Positions 1-9,410 of a DNA stretch of 64,000 nucleotides are shown here, in pieces. Source of the DNA: Hyphomonas johnsonii MHS-2 (GTDB lineage Bacteria > Pseudomonadota > Alphaproteobacteria > Caulobacterales > Hyphomonadaceae). The translations under genes were made by a program, and so were the position numbers. The stretch covers positions 210,028-274,027 of the forward strand of contig NZ_ARYK01000006.1 of the NCBI RefSeq assembly GCF_000685275.1, read 5' to 3'. The notes under the pieces were generated by a model that made no database searches, was not told the DNA's origin, and saw only the letters and a program-made list of their open reading frames with translations. Position 1 is the stretch's first letter, and each line of letters opens with the position of its first letter.

Positions 1-1891
1 AGTCGCAGTCGCGCTTAACGGCCTCGCCCTTGGCGGCGGCCTCGAAGTGGCGCTCGCCGGCCATTACCGCGTTGCGGCCAATGACAATCCCAAGCTTCAG
101 TTCGGCCTGCCGGAAGCCAAGATCGGCCTCCTGCCCGGCGCAGGCGGCACGCAGCGCCTGCCACGCCTGATCGGCGTCCAGGCAGCCTTGCCGCTGATCC
201 TCCAGGGGGAAAGCTTCAACGCCGAGAAAGCCCTTGCCATGGGCGTCGTCAACGAACTCGCCCCATCATCCGAAACCGAGGCGAAAGCCACCGCATGGGT
301 CAAGGCCAACCCGACCGCCAAGGCCCCTTGGGATGTCAAAGGCTTCAAGGTTCCCGGCGGCGTACCGCACCGCAGTCCGGGCGCCGGCCAGGTCATGACG
401 ATGGCGAACGCCATGTTGCACGCCAAGACCTATGGCAACTATCCGGCCCAGAAGAATATCCTGTCCTGCATCTATGAAGGCATCATGGTGCCAATCGATG
501 CCGGCCTGCGCATCGAGACGCGCTACTTCATCAACACCCAGCAGCGCCCGGAAGCAAAAGCGATGATCCGTTCGCTGTTCCTGTCGACGCAGGCCCTGTC
601 CAAGGGTGCCAACCGTCCGGCTGGCTATCCGAAGTACGAGCTCAACAAGGTCGCCGTCATCGGCGCTGGCCTGATGGGCGCCGGCATTGCCTATGAACAG
701 GCCCGTGCCGGAATCGAGACGATCCTCGTCGACGTCTCGGTCGAGAATGCCGAGAAGGGGAAAGACTATTCCCGCAAGCTCGTCGAGAAGAACGTGTCGC
801 GCGGAAAGATGACCCAGGAGAAGGGCGACGCACTGCTCGCCCTGATCAAGCCGACAGCCAACTATGATGACTTCAAGGGGGCTGACCTCGTCGTCGAAGC
901 CGTGTTCGAAAATCCGGAACTCAAGGCGCAGATCACCAAGCAGGCCGAGGCACAGCTGTCTGAAACGGCCGTGATGGGTTCCAACACGTCCACACTGCCG
1001 ATCACCGGCCTTGCCGAAGCATCGGTCCGTCCGGAAAACTTCATTGGCATCCACTTCTTCTCGCCGGTCGAGCGGATGGGACTGGTGGAAATCATCAGCG
1101 GCAAGAAGACCAGTGAAGAGACGCTCGCCAAGGCGATCGACTATGTCCTGAAGATCCGCAAGACGCCCATCGTGGTCAATGACAGCCGCGGCTTCTACAC
1201 CTCGCGCTGCTTCGGCACCTATACGCAGGAAGGGCTCGAAATGCTCGGCGAAGGCATCAAGCCGGCAATCATCGAGAATGTCGGGCGCCAGTCCGGCATG
1301 CCGATGGGGCCGCTGGAAGTGTCTGACAGCGTCGGCCTCGATACCGCGCTCAAGGTGGGGCGTCAGATGGCCCAGGCCATGGGCGTGGACTACACCAATG
1401 ACGCCCGGGGCCAGATGATGGCCTGGCTGGTCGAAGACCAGGGCCGCGTTGGCCGCAAGGCTGGCAAAGGCTTCTACGACTACAATGAGAAGGGCAAGCC
1501 GGAGCGCCTGTGGCCTGAGCTGAACACCCAGATCGACGTCAAGGTCGACGAGTGCCCACCCGCCATGAAGAAGGAGCTGACCAGTCGCTTCCTCGTGCGC
1601 CAGGCGATTGAAGTCGCCCGCTGCTTTGAGGAAGGCGTCATCACTGATGCGCGCGATGCCGACATCGGCTCGATCCTTGCTTGGGGCTTTGCACCCTATA
1701 CCGGCGGCTGCGCCAGCTATGTCGACCTGATCTGGGGCATCAAGCCTTTCGTCGAAGAGGCTGACCGCCTCGCCGACAAATATGGCGATCGCTTCCGGCC
1801 GGGCAAGCTGCTCCGTGACATGGCCGCCAAGGGTGAAGGCTTCTATGATCGCTTCCCGCCAGCTGACGTGAAAGCGAAGGCTGCTGCCTGA
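1..1891 (+). CDS. Fatty-acid oxidation complex alpha subunit (enoyl-CoA hydratase / 3-hydroxyacyl-CoA dehydrogenase), 5' truncated by window edge
   Basis: A bifunctional FadB/FadJ-type enzyme that hydrates enoyl-CoA and oxidises the 3-hydroxyacyl-CoA with NAD during beta-oxidation. The frame is open from base 2, so the start lies outside the window. The visible protein begins inside the crotonase domain (LALGGGLEVAL, the oxyanion-hole region, then KIGLLPGAGGTQRLPR). The dehydrogenase half follows: Rossmann motif AVIGAGLMGAGIA, the NTSTLPI segment, the catalytic-His motif IGIHFFSPVERM, the NDSRGFYTSR segment and a C-terminal 3HCDH domain. The thiolase partner is not in view and probably lies upstream. 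A strong hairpin follows the stop. The family call is secure; choosing between FadB and FadJ is not possible from this fragment. Confidence 0.95.
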   Translation, partial: VAVALNGLALGGGLEVALAGHYRVAANDNPKLQFGLPEAKIGLLPGAGGTQRLPRLIGVQAALPLILQGESFNAEKALAMGVVNELAPSSETEAKATAWVKANPTAKAPWDVKGFKVPGGVPHRSPGAGQVMTMANAMLHAKTYGNYPAQKNILSCIYEGIMVPIDAGLRIETRYFINTQQRPEAKAMIRSLFLSTQALSKGANRPAGYPKYELNKVAVIGAGLMGAGIAYEQARAGIETILVDVSVENAEKGKDYSRKLVEKNVSRGKMTQEKGDALLALIKPTANYDDFKGADLVVEAVFENPELKAQITKQAEAQLSETAVMGSNTSTLPITGLAEASVRPENFIGIHFFSPVERMGLVEIISGKKTSEETLAKAIDYVLKIRKTPIVVNDSRGFYTSRCFGTYTQEGLEMLGEGIKPAIIENVGRQSGMPMGPLEVSDSVGLDTALKVGRQMAQAMGVDYTNDARGQMMAWLVEDQGRVGRKAGKGFYDYNEKGKPERLWPELNTQIDVKVDECPPAMKKELTSRFLVRQAIEVARCFEEGVITDARDADIGSILAWGFAPYTGGCASYVDLIWGIKPFVEEADRLADKYGDRFRPGKLLRDMAAKGEGFYDRFPPADVKAKAAA

Positions 1892-1939
1892 TCAGCCTGC
1901 TGATAATTTCGGGCGGAACGCTTGAATACATGCTGTTTT

Positions 1940-1973
1940 GTGGCCGGGGCGATTGCTCCGGCCACTTTCGTTT
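1940..1973 (+). terminator. Rho-independent terminator after the beta-oxidation gene
   Basis: An 11-bp stem (GTGGCCGGGGC against GCTCCGGCCAC, one G-T pair) encloses a GATT loop. It is followed by a T-rich stretch (TTTCGTTT) and starts 49 bp after the stop codon. Confidence 0.75.
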
Positions 1974-2051
1974 GGGCTTGACGGCCTTCCCCCGTTAGTG
2001 GATTTGTCTGTGCATCGATCGATTTTGATCGTGGGGACAAAAGGAAAAATT

Positions 2052-2393
2052 ATGAAGAATGTTGCGCTCTTCGGGGCGGCAATTGCCGCTTTGCTTGCGT
2101 CGGCCTGCACGTCGACAACGAAAGTCAGTACAATGCAGCCGGGAGATCAGAAGATGTCCTGCTCACAACTCGAGAGCGAGTTCGTGGCTCTTGATAATGT
2201 CATGAACGAGGCTGACGACAACAAGGGGGTGAACACCGCCAATGTCGCGGCGGTTGTTCTCTTCTGGCCAGCAGCCGTCGGCAACTACATGGATGCCGAC
2301 AAGGCGCAGGACCTGGTGGACAAGCGGCGCACTCACCTGATGGGGATTTACGAGGACAAGAACTGCGACGGCGCGGCTGTTACAGCCGGGTAG
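2052..2393 (+). CDS. Small lipoprotein of unknown function
   Basis: A 113-residue exported protein. The start chosen is the ATG preceded by AAGGAAAA, because it gives a clean lipoprotein signal: MKN, a hydrophobic stretch (VALFGAAIAALL) and the lipobox LASAC, with Cys at about residue 19. An upstream in-frame start would add about 38 residues that read through the preceding terminator, so it is rejected. The mature part has a Cys (KMSCSQLE), a short hydrophobic segment (VAAVVLFWPAAVGNYM) and a Cys near the C-terminus (EDKNCDG). The Cys and hydrophobic-segment pattern resembles small alphaproteobacterial lipoproteins that may be structural. No enzymatic motif is visible. The gene is monocistronic and closes on a bidirectional terminator shared with rne. 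Confidence 0.8.
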   Translation: MKNVALFGAAIAALLASACTSTTKVSTMQPGDQKMSCSQLESEFVALDNVMNEADDNKGVNTANVAAVVLFWPAAVGNYMDADKAQDLVDKRRTHLMGIYEDKNCDGAAVTAG

Positions 2394-2417
2394 GCTGGCG
2401 CGCAGCGCAGGTCCAAA

Positions 2418-2453
2418 CAAAAAGGCCGGGGCATTTCTGCTCCGGCCTTTTTC
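2418..2453. terminator. Bidirectional terminator between the small lipoprotein gene and rne
   Basis: A 13-bp stem (AAAGGCCGGGGCA paired with TGCTCCGGCCTTT, one wobble) has a TTTC loop. An A-tract lies on the left and a T-tract on the right, so it can end transcription of both converging genes. Confidence 0.85.
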
Positions 2454-2469
2454 TTGTCTGGTCAGCGGT

Positions 2470-5070
2470 CTATTCGCCGCGGGCGCGGGCCCACCAGCCC
2501 TTGCGCTTCGCACCGGTGTCTGCGGTCTTGGCCGGTTCCGGCTTGGGCTCTGGCTTCGGTTCGGGGGCGGCGGCCATGGCCGGCTCTTTGGCAGGCTTGG
2601 CCTCAGGCTCCGGTTTCGGTTCAGGCGCCGCTTCGGCGACCGGCTCGGCTTCAGGTTCGGCCCTGGTTTCGACCGGCGCGTCTGTGACTGCAGCGTCCGC
2701 CTTCGGCTTGGCACGAGACCGACGCGCGCGTTTCGGCTTCTCAACCGGCGCTTCGGCGTCTGCGTCCGCTTCGGTTGCGACGACAGCTGCAACAGGCTCC
2801 GGTTCGGATTCTGCGGCCGCTTCGCTAGGCGGAACATCATCGAGCATTTCCGGTGCACTGGCCGACAGGCCGTCGAGATAGGCGCCGCCATCGGTCGGGG
2901 CGTTCTCGTCCGCACCTTCGGCACGCTCTTCACCTGCAGGCCGCCGCCGGCGACGTCCGCCTCTACGACCACGCCGGCGGCGCTTGCGGGCACCGTCTTC
3001 GCTGTCATCGGCGCTGGTCTCAGGGGCACCGCCCGGTTCGTCCGCGTCATCGCCATTATCGTCTTCGGCGTTGGCACCGGCATCCGCCTCTGTGGGTGCG
3101 GTGTCGCCATCGATGACTTCCAATCCGGTATCGCGGCCGTCGCGGTTGCGTCCGCGTCCGCCCCGGCGACGCCGGCGCTTGCGCGGCTTGTCCTGGCTAT
3201 CGTCCGACCTGGCGTCGGAAGAGTCGTCGGATTCAGCGGCGATTTCCTCGTCGTCGTCCTCGTCGTCAATGTCCTCGTCGTCGTCATCGGAGACAGCCGG
3301 CTTCGATGCCTTGGACAGCGACCGTGGCGGCGACTTTTTCTTCGGCTTCTGGTTCGGGTCGCGTTCGGCGTCGATCATGAAGTCGCCGGGCAACAGGTCT
3401 TCCGAGGAATGGATCGACACGGCAAAGCCTGCGAGCCGCTCGATCTCGATCAGCGCCTCGCGCTTGTTGTTGAGGATATACAGCGCGACATCTGTCGGCG
3501 CCTTGACGGAAATGCTTTTCAGCCCGCCGGTCGAGGCGCGGGCCTCGATTGCCCGGATCAGCTGCAGTGCAGCCGACGGAATGGAACGGCGACGGCCTGT
3601 GCCATTGCACGCTTCACACGGGTCGGACGTTGCCTGCAGAACGCCCTGACGGCGCCGCTGGCGCGAGATTTCCATCAGGCCGAACTGCGAGATGCGGCCA
3701 TGCTGGACGCGGGCGCGGTCAACCTTCAGGCATTCCTTCAGCTTTTTCTCGACGGCGCGGTTGTTCTTGTTCTCGTCCATGTCGATGAAGTCGATCACGA
3801 CGAGGCCGGCAAGATCACGCAAACGCATCTGGCGGCAGGCTTCTTCGGCCGCTTCCAGGTTGGTGCGCACCGCGGTCTGCTCGATATTGCGTTCCTTGGT
3901 CGACTTGCCCGAGTTCACGTCGATCGCGACGAGGGCTTCGGTCTGGTTGATCACCAGGTAGCCGCCGGACTTGAGCTGCACGGTCGGCGAGTAGATCGAA
4001 TCGAGCTGGCCTTCGACAGCCTCGGCGACGAACAGCGGATCGTCGTCCTTCCACTGCTGAACCTTTTTCGACTGGCTCGGCATGATCAGCTTGGCGAGGT
4101 CTTTCGCCTCGCGGTAAGCCTCTTCGCCCTGCACCCAGACTTCCTCGATGTCCTTGTCGAACATGTCGCGCATGGCGCGGTGTACAAGGCCGCCTTCGGC
4201 ATTGATCAGCATCGGTGCTTCGGAGGTCAGCGTCTTCTCGACAATGGTTTCCCAGAGTTTCGAGAGGTAGTCATAGTCGCGCTTGATCTCGGCCTTGGTG
4301 CGCTTGGCACCGGCCGTGCGCACGATCAGGCCCATGCCGTCCGGCACATCCAGTTCGCCGATGATCGATTTCAGGCGCTTGCGATCGGCACCGTTGGCAA
4401 TCTTGCGGGAAATGCCGCCACCGCGAGGCGTGTTCGGCATCAGGACCGAATACCGGCCGGCCAGCGACAGGAACGTGGTCAGGGCCGCGCCCTTGTTGCC
4501 GCGTTCTTCCTTGACGACCTGCACCAGCATCACTTGCCGGCGCCGGATCACTTCCTGGATCTTGTAGCGCTTGGAGATCGACGAGCGGGGTGATTCCTTG
4601 CGTGCCGGGCGCCGACCGCGGGCCGGCTTGGCAGCCGCCTTGGAGTCACCGGTCTCGTCATCGTCGTCGTCATCATCATCGTCGTCCGAAGATTCGTCAT
4701 CATCGTCGGAATCGTCGTCGGCGTGGACCTCATCGGCCTCGTCCGGCTCGTCGTCGTCTTCATCCTCGATCGCGGCAGCGGCCTCTTCGGCGGCTTCCTT
4801 GAGGAGGGCTTCGCGGTCTTCGGCGGGAAGCTGGTAATAATCGGGGTGGATTTCGCTGAAGGCGAGGAATCCGTGGCGGTTGCCGCCATACTCGACAAAT
4901 GCCGCCTGCAGCGACGGCTCGACCCGCGTTACCTTCGCGAGGTAGATATTGCCGCGGAGTTGTTCGTTGCCGGTTGTCTCGAAGTCGAAATCATCGACCT
5001 GGCCGCCATTGACTATGGCCACACGGGTCTCTTCCGGGTGGGCGGCATCGATTAGCATGAGTTTGCTCAT
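2470..5070 (-). CDS. rne: Ribonuclease E
   Basis: The endoribonuclease core of the degradosome, acting in mRNA turnover and rRNA/tRNA processing (866 residues). The N-terminal half holds an S1 domain (about 35-215) interrupted by a highly acidic insert (about 100-142, mostly Asp/Glu). The catalytic region contains Asp384 (VAIDVNSG) and Asp427/Asp430 (VVIDFIDM), matching the E. coli metal-binding pair. The zinc-link is present as C485-EA-C488. The C-terminal half is disordered and low complexity: acidic stretches, two Arg-rich RNA-binding patches (RKRRRRRGG; GRRGGRRRRRP) and an Ala/Glu/Pro-rich tail ending GWWARARGE. In Caulobacter RNase E a terminal GWW motif docks PNPase, so the same contact is inferred. 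The start is the ATG following TTATGATCCGG-complement sequence; no better start exists. Confidence 0.97.
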   Translation of the reverse strand: MSKLMLIDAAHPEETRVAIVNGGQVDDFDFETTGNEQLRGNIYLAKVTRVEPSLQAAFVEYGGNRHGFLAFSEIHPDYYQLPAEDREALLKEAAEEAAAAIEDEDDDEPDEADEVHADDDSDDDDESSDDDDDDDDDDETGDSKAAAKPARGRRPARKESPRSSISKRYKIQEVIRRRQVMLVQVVKEERGNKGAALTTFLSLAGRYSVLMPNTPRGGGISRKIANGADRKRLKSIIGELDVPDGMGLIVRTAGAKRTKAEIKRDYDYLSKLWETIVEKTLTSEAPMLINAEGGLVHRAMRDMFDKDIEEVWVQGEEAYREAKDLAKLIMPSQSKKVQQWKDDDPLFVAEAVEGQLDSIYSPTVQLKSGGYLVINQTEALVAIDVNSGKSTKERNIEQTAVRTNLEAAEEACRQMRLRDLAGLVVIDFIDMDENKNNRAVEKKLKECLKVDRARVQHGRISQFGLMEISRQRRRQGVLQATSDPCEACNGTGRRRSIPSAALQLIRAIEARASTGGLKSISVKAPTDVALYILNNKREALIEIERLAGFAVSIHSSEDLLPGDFMIDAERDPNQKPKKKSPPRSLSKASKPAVSDDDDEDIDDEDDDEEIAAESDDSSDARSDDSQDKPRKRRRRRGGRGRNRDGRDTGLEVIDGDTAPTEADAGANAEDDNGDDADEPGGAPETSADDSEDGARKRRRRGRRGGRRRRRPAGEERAEGADENAPTDGGAYLDGLSASAPEMLDDVPPSEAAAESEPEPVAAVVATEADADAEAPVEKPKRARRSRAKPKADAAVTDAPVETRAEPEAEPVAEAAPEPKPEPEAKPAKEPAMAAAPEPKPEPKPEPAKTADTGAKRKGWWARARGE
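4652..4790. repeat. Degenerate GTC/ATC trinucleotide tract encoding the poly-Asp insert of RNase E
   Basis: Runs of CGTCGTCATCATC-type triplets (Asp/Glu codons on the minus strand) form a simple repeat. A shorter similar tract lies at about 3245-3290. Such tracts are prone to slippage, so insert length probably varies between strains. Confidence 0.7.
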
Positions 5071-5499
5071 GGAACATGACCTTATGATCCGGCGCCGCCG
5101 CCACGGGCGCGGTGCGCCTCGAGCGAGCGGTCAGGCCGGTCTGTGTTGGTTGGGGGAGGGTGCGGCCATGCCGGTACCACGCGCCGTGAGGCGATAATGG
5201 AATACTGACGATGGCCACGGCACCCGTGCACATATTGCTTTGCTTTCCGGAGCGCGGCGCCCGCTTGCCTTTTCGGTGAAGCGCGATCGCTGACGCGTCA
5301 TTAGGAAACTTGTTGGATAGCCTTTATTCCGGCTACGGCGTGGATAGTGCCCAATTTCACCGCGAATTGAAAGGGCGAAATTCTTTACAGCACAGTTGAC
5401 TCGCATAAGTCCGGTCAATGCTGGGTTAATCTTCCTCCTGTTAGGGGAAGAGGGTGATGATGCTGACCCCTGCCAATTTGACCCCGCCGCATTGAGCCG
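5071..5499. other. 429-bp divergent intergenic region between rne and the amidase gene
   Basis: No gene is visible here. It must hold the promoters for both divergent genes and a long rne leader; long rne leaders mediate autoregulation in enterobacteria, but nothing here proves that. AT-rich patches lie around 5330-5400, including a TTGACT hexamer at about 5396 and AATT-flanked dyads. No promoter with good spacing could be assigned with confidence. Confidence 0.5.
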
Positions 5500-6702
5500 A
5501 TGACCCTGTTTCGCCTGATTCTGCTGACATTAGCCTGTATTTGTACGGGTTTTTTCGCACAGGCTGAAATCAGTGACGTCCGGATCGTGGGGAATGGCGA
5601 GCCAACCCGGATCACCGTCTGGAGCGATACGGCCCAGGATGCGGGTGCCTTCCTGGCACAATCCGGCGGCCAGCGCAGCCTGATTGTGCCACTTGAGGGT
5701 GAAATTTCACCCCGCGTCGGCAAGGGCGCGGGCGGTGTTGAAACCTGGGCGCTTTCCAGTGGTCGCCTCAGTTTTGCGCTCGATCGACCGCTGATGGTTT
5801 CGCGCGTCCTCAACCTTCCGCCGACAGGTAGCGCGACATCCTACCGGGTCATCATCGACCTCGAGACAGTTTCGCCTGCACGGTTCGCCAGCACGGCAAA
5901 ACGCGACATGCAGCGCCTGGCACGGGCCGAATCCGACAGTCGCAAGGCCACCTACGCGCTTGCGGCGGCAGAAATCACCCCGCCCGGTCCGCTGCGGCCA
6001 AGCGAGCGCAAGGGTGACCACAAGTACGTCATCGTGGTTGATGCCGGCCATGGCGGCAAGGATCCGGGTACGCAGTCTGCCCGCGGCCTGCTTGAGCGGG
6101 ACGTCACTTTGAAGGCGGCGCTCTATCTCAAGGACATTCTGGAAAAGGATGATCGTTATGTGGTCCGCCTGACGCGTGACGACGACACGTTCATCGAACT
6201 CGAGGACCGCGTCACGCTGGCGCGCAACTGGGGTGCAGACCTGTTCATTTCACTGCATGCCGACGCGGCGGGATCGCCTGACGTGGCAGGTGCTTCGGTC
6301 TACACCATTTCCGAGCGCGGTGAACGCCGCATCGACAAGGAAGCCGACAAGAACGACTGGAAAATCCCGGTCGAGACCGGCGCCTCCAAGGCCATCAGCG
6401 GCATCCTGGTCGATCTCGTCAAACGCGAGACCAAGTCGCACTCGGCGGCCTTTGCCGAGCTCCTGTTGCCGGAACTGGCGGCGGCGGGCCCGGTCCTGCG
6501 CGGGACGCACCGGAATGCCGGGTTCTACGTGCTGCTGGCACCGGATGTGCCGGCCGTGCTGCTCGAGATGGGATTCCTGACCAACACCGCGGATGCCAAG
6601 CGCCTGCAGTCCACCGCAGGACGGGCAAGAACCATGCAGGCGGTCAAGCGCGGCATCGACAAGTTCTTCGACCGCCAGGAAGTGATTGTCGCATCCGACT
6701 GA
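5500..6702 (+). CDS. N-acetylmuramoyl-L-alanine amidase (AmiC type)
   Basis: A 400-residue periplasmic peptidoglycan amidase that cleaves stem peptides from MurNAc during septal splitting. A signal peptide (hydrophobic RLILLTLACICTGFFAQA, cut near residue 22) is followed by an AMIN domain (about 25-125), which localises such enzymes at the septum, and a linker. The Amidase_3 domain (about 173-395) shows the zinc ligands His184 (VVDAGHGGKDPG), Glu199 (GLLERDVT) and His253 (FISLHAD), plus the catalytic Glu356 (LLEMGFLTN). The insertion around 290-330 matches the regulatory-helix region of AmiA/B/C enzymes, which EnvC/NlpD-like activators open. A candidate LytM-type activator in this window is the M23 protein near the right edge, but the two are not linked. 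The next gene lies 62 bp downstream on the same strand. Confidence 0.95.
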   Translation: MTLFRLILLTLACICTGFFAQAEISDVRIVGNGEPTRITVWSDTAQDAGAFLAQSGGQRSLIVPLEGEISPRVGKGAGGVETWALSSGRLSFALDRPLMVSRVLNLPPTGSATSYRVIIDLETVSPARFASTAKRDMQRLARAESDSRKATYALAAAEITPPGPLRPSERKGDHKYVIVVDAGHGGKDPGTQSARGLLERDVTLKAALYLKDILEKDDRYVVRLTRDDDTFIELEDRVTLARNWGADLFISLHADAAGSPDVAGASVYTISERGERRIDKEADKNDWKIPVETGASKAISGILVDLVKRETKSHSAAFAELLLPELAAAGPVLRGTHRNAGFYVLLAPDVPAVLLEMGFLTNTADAKRLQSTAGRARTMQAVKRGIDKFFDRQEVIVASD

Positions 6703-6764
6703 GTGCCAGTCATAACGGGTGTATTGGGCTTGCCGCAGGCGACGGTTACTGAGAGATTGCCAAG

Positions 6765-8525
6765 ATGAACATTGTCCGGTCCCTGTCTGCGCTTGCTGCC
6801 GTCCTGCTCGCGGGCTCGTGCGTGAACTCGAATGCGACCCAGGGCCTGCGCGACGCCATGCTCGCCGACGGTCGCCCGCCGGATGCCCGCGCTTACGGCG
6901 ATTTCCTCGTCGCGCGCTTTGCCGCGATGACGAACGACCCGGAAACGGCGGCGGAATATTATGCGGCGGCAATCGACACGGCACCGGAAAAGTCCGGTAT
7001 AGCCGAGCGGGCTGTCTTTTCAGCGCTGCTGGCAGGTGATTATGACACCGGCGTCCGGCTTGCCCGCCGGGCGAATGAAGTCGGCAGCGAAGCGACGCTC
7101 GTCCGCCTGACGCTCGGTGTCGATGCCATGGTGCGCGGGCGGGAGGACGAAGCGGCCGTTTATCTCGACGAGACCGATTACGGCCCGTTCAATCGCATGG
7201 TCGCACGGGGCCTGTCGGCCTGGCGCATCGCAGACCGGCATGGCGCCGACAAGGCGGAAACCTACCTGCGCGCGGGCCTGACCGGTGACCCGAGCCTCGA
7301 CAGCGCCACGCTCTACATGCTGGGCCTGATCCAGGCCGCCGACAAGAAAGATGCTGCCGCGCTCGAAACCTTCGACCAGCTGTGGGATTCAGGGGCCCGG
7401 CTGGCTGTCGGTGTGCACGCACATGCCGAGCTTCTGGCGGCCAATGGCCAGAAACAGCGGGCCTTGGACATCCTGCAGGGATTCCGTGAGGAAATCGGCC
7501 AGAACGCCGCGCTTGAGGGTTTGCGGGCCGACATCCTTGCCGGCAAGAGGATCCGCCCGGAGCGCCTGTCGACACGTGAAGGCGCGGCATTGGCGGTATA
7601 CGTGCCCGCAGCGGCGCTGATGATGCAGACAGACGACGACCTCTCAGGCGTCTATTTCGTTCTGGCCCTGGCGCTCGATCCGCACCTCCAGGTCGCCCGC
7701 TCGCTCTGGGGCCAGTCGCTCGACAATGCTGACCGCCGCCAGGAGGCGATCTCGGTCCTGTCGCGCATCCCGGATTCTTCCGAATTCTATGCCACGGCCC
7801 GCGGCCAGATGGCCTGGGCCCTGCGCCGCGAAGGGCGCAACCAGGAAGCCATCGCGATTGCGGGAGATGCGCTCGACCATTCGCCTGACCGGGGCCTGAA
7901 GGTCCAGCTGGCGGACCTGTTCCGCTCGCTCGACCAGTTTGCCGACGCCGACCGGCTTCTCAGTGAGGTCATCGCGGAGGACGCCAAGGTCGGCCGAACC
8001 GACTGGCGGATCCTGTTCGCGCGGGGTGCCACCCGCGAACAGCTCGGCATGTGGCCCGAAGCTGAATCAGACCTCAAGGCGGCACTCGCGCTGCAGCCGG
8101 ATGATGCGTCGGTCCTCAATTATCTCGGCTATTCCTACATTGACCGGGGCCTGAATCTCGAACCGGCGCTGGAGATGATCCGCCGTGCCGTCGAACTGGA
8201 CCCCAAGTCCGGCTATATCGTCGACAGTCTCGGCTGGGCGCACTACCGGATGGGCCATTATGAACTTGCCACCCGTTTCCTTGAACGTGCGGTGGAGCTG
8301 TCACCTGGCGAAGCCCTGCTCAACGACCACCTCGGCGACGCCTACTGGCAGGTTGGCCGCAAGACCGAAGCCCGTTTCCAGTGGCAACGCGCGCTGAAGC
8401 TTGATCCCTCGGACAGCGAGCGCGAACGGATCGAGGCCAAGATGGAGGCAGGACCGGAGACGCTGGTTCTGAAAAAGGCCGAGACAGACGCCGCTCCGCC
8501 CGTGCCGCTCGTCCAGCGGCCCTGA
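6765..8525 (+). CDS. TPR-repeat lipoprotein
   Basis: A 586-residue exported protein with an N-terminal lipobox (VLLAGSC, Cys about residue 19). Most of the mature chain is built of tetratricopeptide repeats. The clearest are in the C-terminal third (for example AESDLKAALALQPDDASVLNYLG, split here by motif: A-L-x-L-x-P at each turn, with NYLGYSYIDRG and HLGDAYWQVGR helices). Similar outer-membrane TPR lipoproteins are found across alphaproteobacteria and serve as scaffolds; the partner is unknown. The start follows GAGAGATTGCCAAG. It lies between the amidase and ispE, with a 12-bp gap to the latter, so co-transcription with ispE is likely. Confidence 0.85.
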   Translation: MNIVRSLSALAAVLLAGSCVNSNATQGLRDAMLADGRPPDARAYGDFLVARFAAMTNDPETAAEYYAAAIDTAPEKSGIAERAVFSALLAGDYDTGVRLARRANEVGSEATLVRLTLGVDAMVRGREDEAAVYLDETDYGPFNRMVARGLSAWRIADRHGADKAETYLRAGLTGDPSLDSATLYMLGLIQAADKKDAAALETFDQLWDSGARLAVGVHAHAELLAANGQKQRALDILQGFREEIGQNAALEGLRADILAGKRIRPERLSTREGAALAVYVPAAALMMQTDDDLSGVYFVLALALDPHLQVARSLWGQSLDNADRRQEAISVLSRIPDSSEFYATARGQMAWALRREGRNQEAIAIAGDALDHSPDRGLKVQLADLFRSLDQFADADRLLSEVIAEDAKVGRTDWRILFARGATREQLGMWPEAESDLKAALALQPDDASVLNYLGYSYIDRGLNLEPALEMIRRAVELDPKSGYIVDSLGWAHYRMGHYELATRFLERAVELSPGEALLNDHLGDAYWQVGRKTEARFQWQRALKLDPSDSERERIEAKMEAGPETLVLKKAETDAAPPVPLVQRP

Positions 8526-8537
8526 TCGCCAGGCCTG

Positions 8538-9410
8538 ATGCTGACTGAGCCCGCCCCGGCCAAGGTGAATCTGTTCCTGCATGTCGCGCGTGCAAAGGCG
8601 AACGGCCGGCACCCGCTCGACTCGCTGGTCGTGTTTGCAGGCGCGGATGCTGCGGACCAGGTCAGCGCGCGCCCTGCCAACACCCTTTCCCTCACCATCA
8701 CGGGCCCGGCAGCGTCAACGCTGGGCGTCGGCGGGGATAATCTTGTGCTGCAGGCCGCACGTGCGCTGCAGCAGGCCGCCGGCGTCACCAGCGGGGCGGC
8801 GCTTACGCTTGAGAAGCATTTGCCGGTTGCTGCCGGTATTGGCGGCGGCTCGGCGGATGCAGCTGCAGCATTGCGCGTGCTGACCCGGCTCTGGAACCTT
8901 GATCCGCTCCACGCCCGGGCCGTCGCACCGGCGCTTGGCGGGGATGTCCCGGTCGCGCTGCACGGTGGATCGGCGTTGATGCGCGGGGAAGGGGAGCGTG
9001 TGGTGCCTGCGGCCCTGCCGGGCGCCTTGCCGGCCTTGCTGGTCAATCCGGGCCTGCCGTGCCCGACCGGTCCTGTCTTTGCCGCCTTCGATGACGCGGG
9101 CGGCGGCGAACACTTTGCCGAGACGGCCTTGCCGACTTTCGACACCGTCAACCAGTTGTCAGCCTGGCTTTCCGGGCAGCGCAATGACCTTGAAGCCCCG
9201 GCGTGCAGCCTTCTTCCGGCGCTGGCCGGCGTGGCGGCAACCCTGGCGGCCCTTCCCGCCGCCGGCCTGGCGCGCATGAGTGGATCGGGCGCCACGTTCT
9301 GGGTTCTGTTTCCGACGCTTGCGGCTGCCCGCGATGCGGGCCACAGCCTGTCGCAAACCCATCCCGATTGGTGGGTGCGTGCCACCCTGCTCGGAGAGCC
9401 TGTCCTGTGA
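8538..9410 (+). CDS. ispE: 4-diphosphocytidyl-2-C-methyl-D-erythritol kinase
   Basis: Phosphorylates CDP-ME in the cytosolic MEP pathway to isoprenoids. The 290-residue GHMP kinase shows the substrate motif PAPAKVNLFLHV at the N-terminus, the glycine-rich ATP loop PVAAGIGGGSADAA (about 95-108), the LGGDVPVALHGG region (motif 2 neighbourhood) and a C-terminal GSGATFW loop (motif 3). Length matches the family. It lies 12 bp after the TPR lipoprotein, and its stop overlaps the GTG of the next gene (GTGA), indicating translational coupling. Confidence 0.96.
   Translation: MLTEPAPAKVNLFLHVARAKANGRHPLDSLVVFAGADAADQVSARPANTLSLTITGPAASTLGVGGDNLVLQAARALQQAAGVTSGAALTLEKHLPVAAGIGGGSADAAAALRVLTRLWNLDPLHARAVAPALGGDVPVALHGGSALMRGEGERVVPAALPGALPALLVNPGLPCPTGPVFAAFDDAGGGEHFAETALPTFDTVNQLSAWLSGQRNDLEAPACSLLPALAGVAATLAALPAAGLARMSGSGATFWVLFPTLAAARDAGHSLSQTHPDWWVRATLLGEPVL

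Noticed and set aside
2470..3290. Frameshift or assembly error in the low-complexity tail of rne.
   Set aside because: The frame stays open to a plausible GWW-containing C-terminus, and the composition matches alphaproteobacterial RNase E tails.
5396..5430. TTGACT as a -35 box for the amidase gene.
   Set aside because: No acceptable -10 hexamer lies 16-18 bp downstream; the nearest AT-rich stretch (GTTAAT) is too far.
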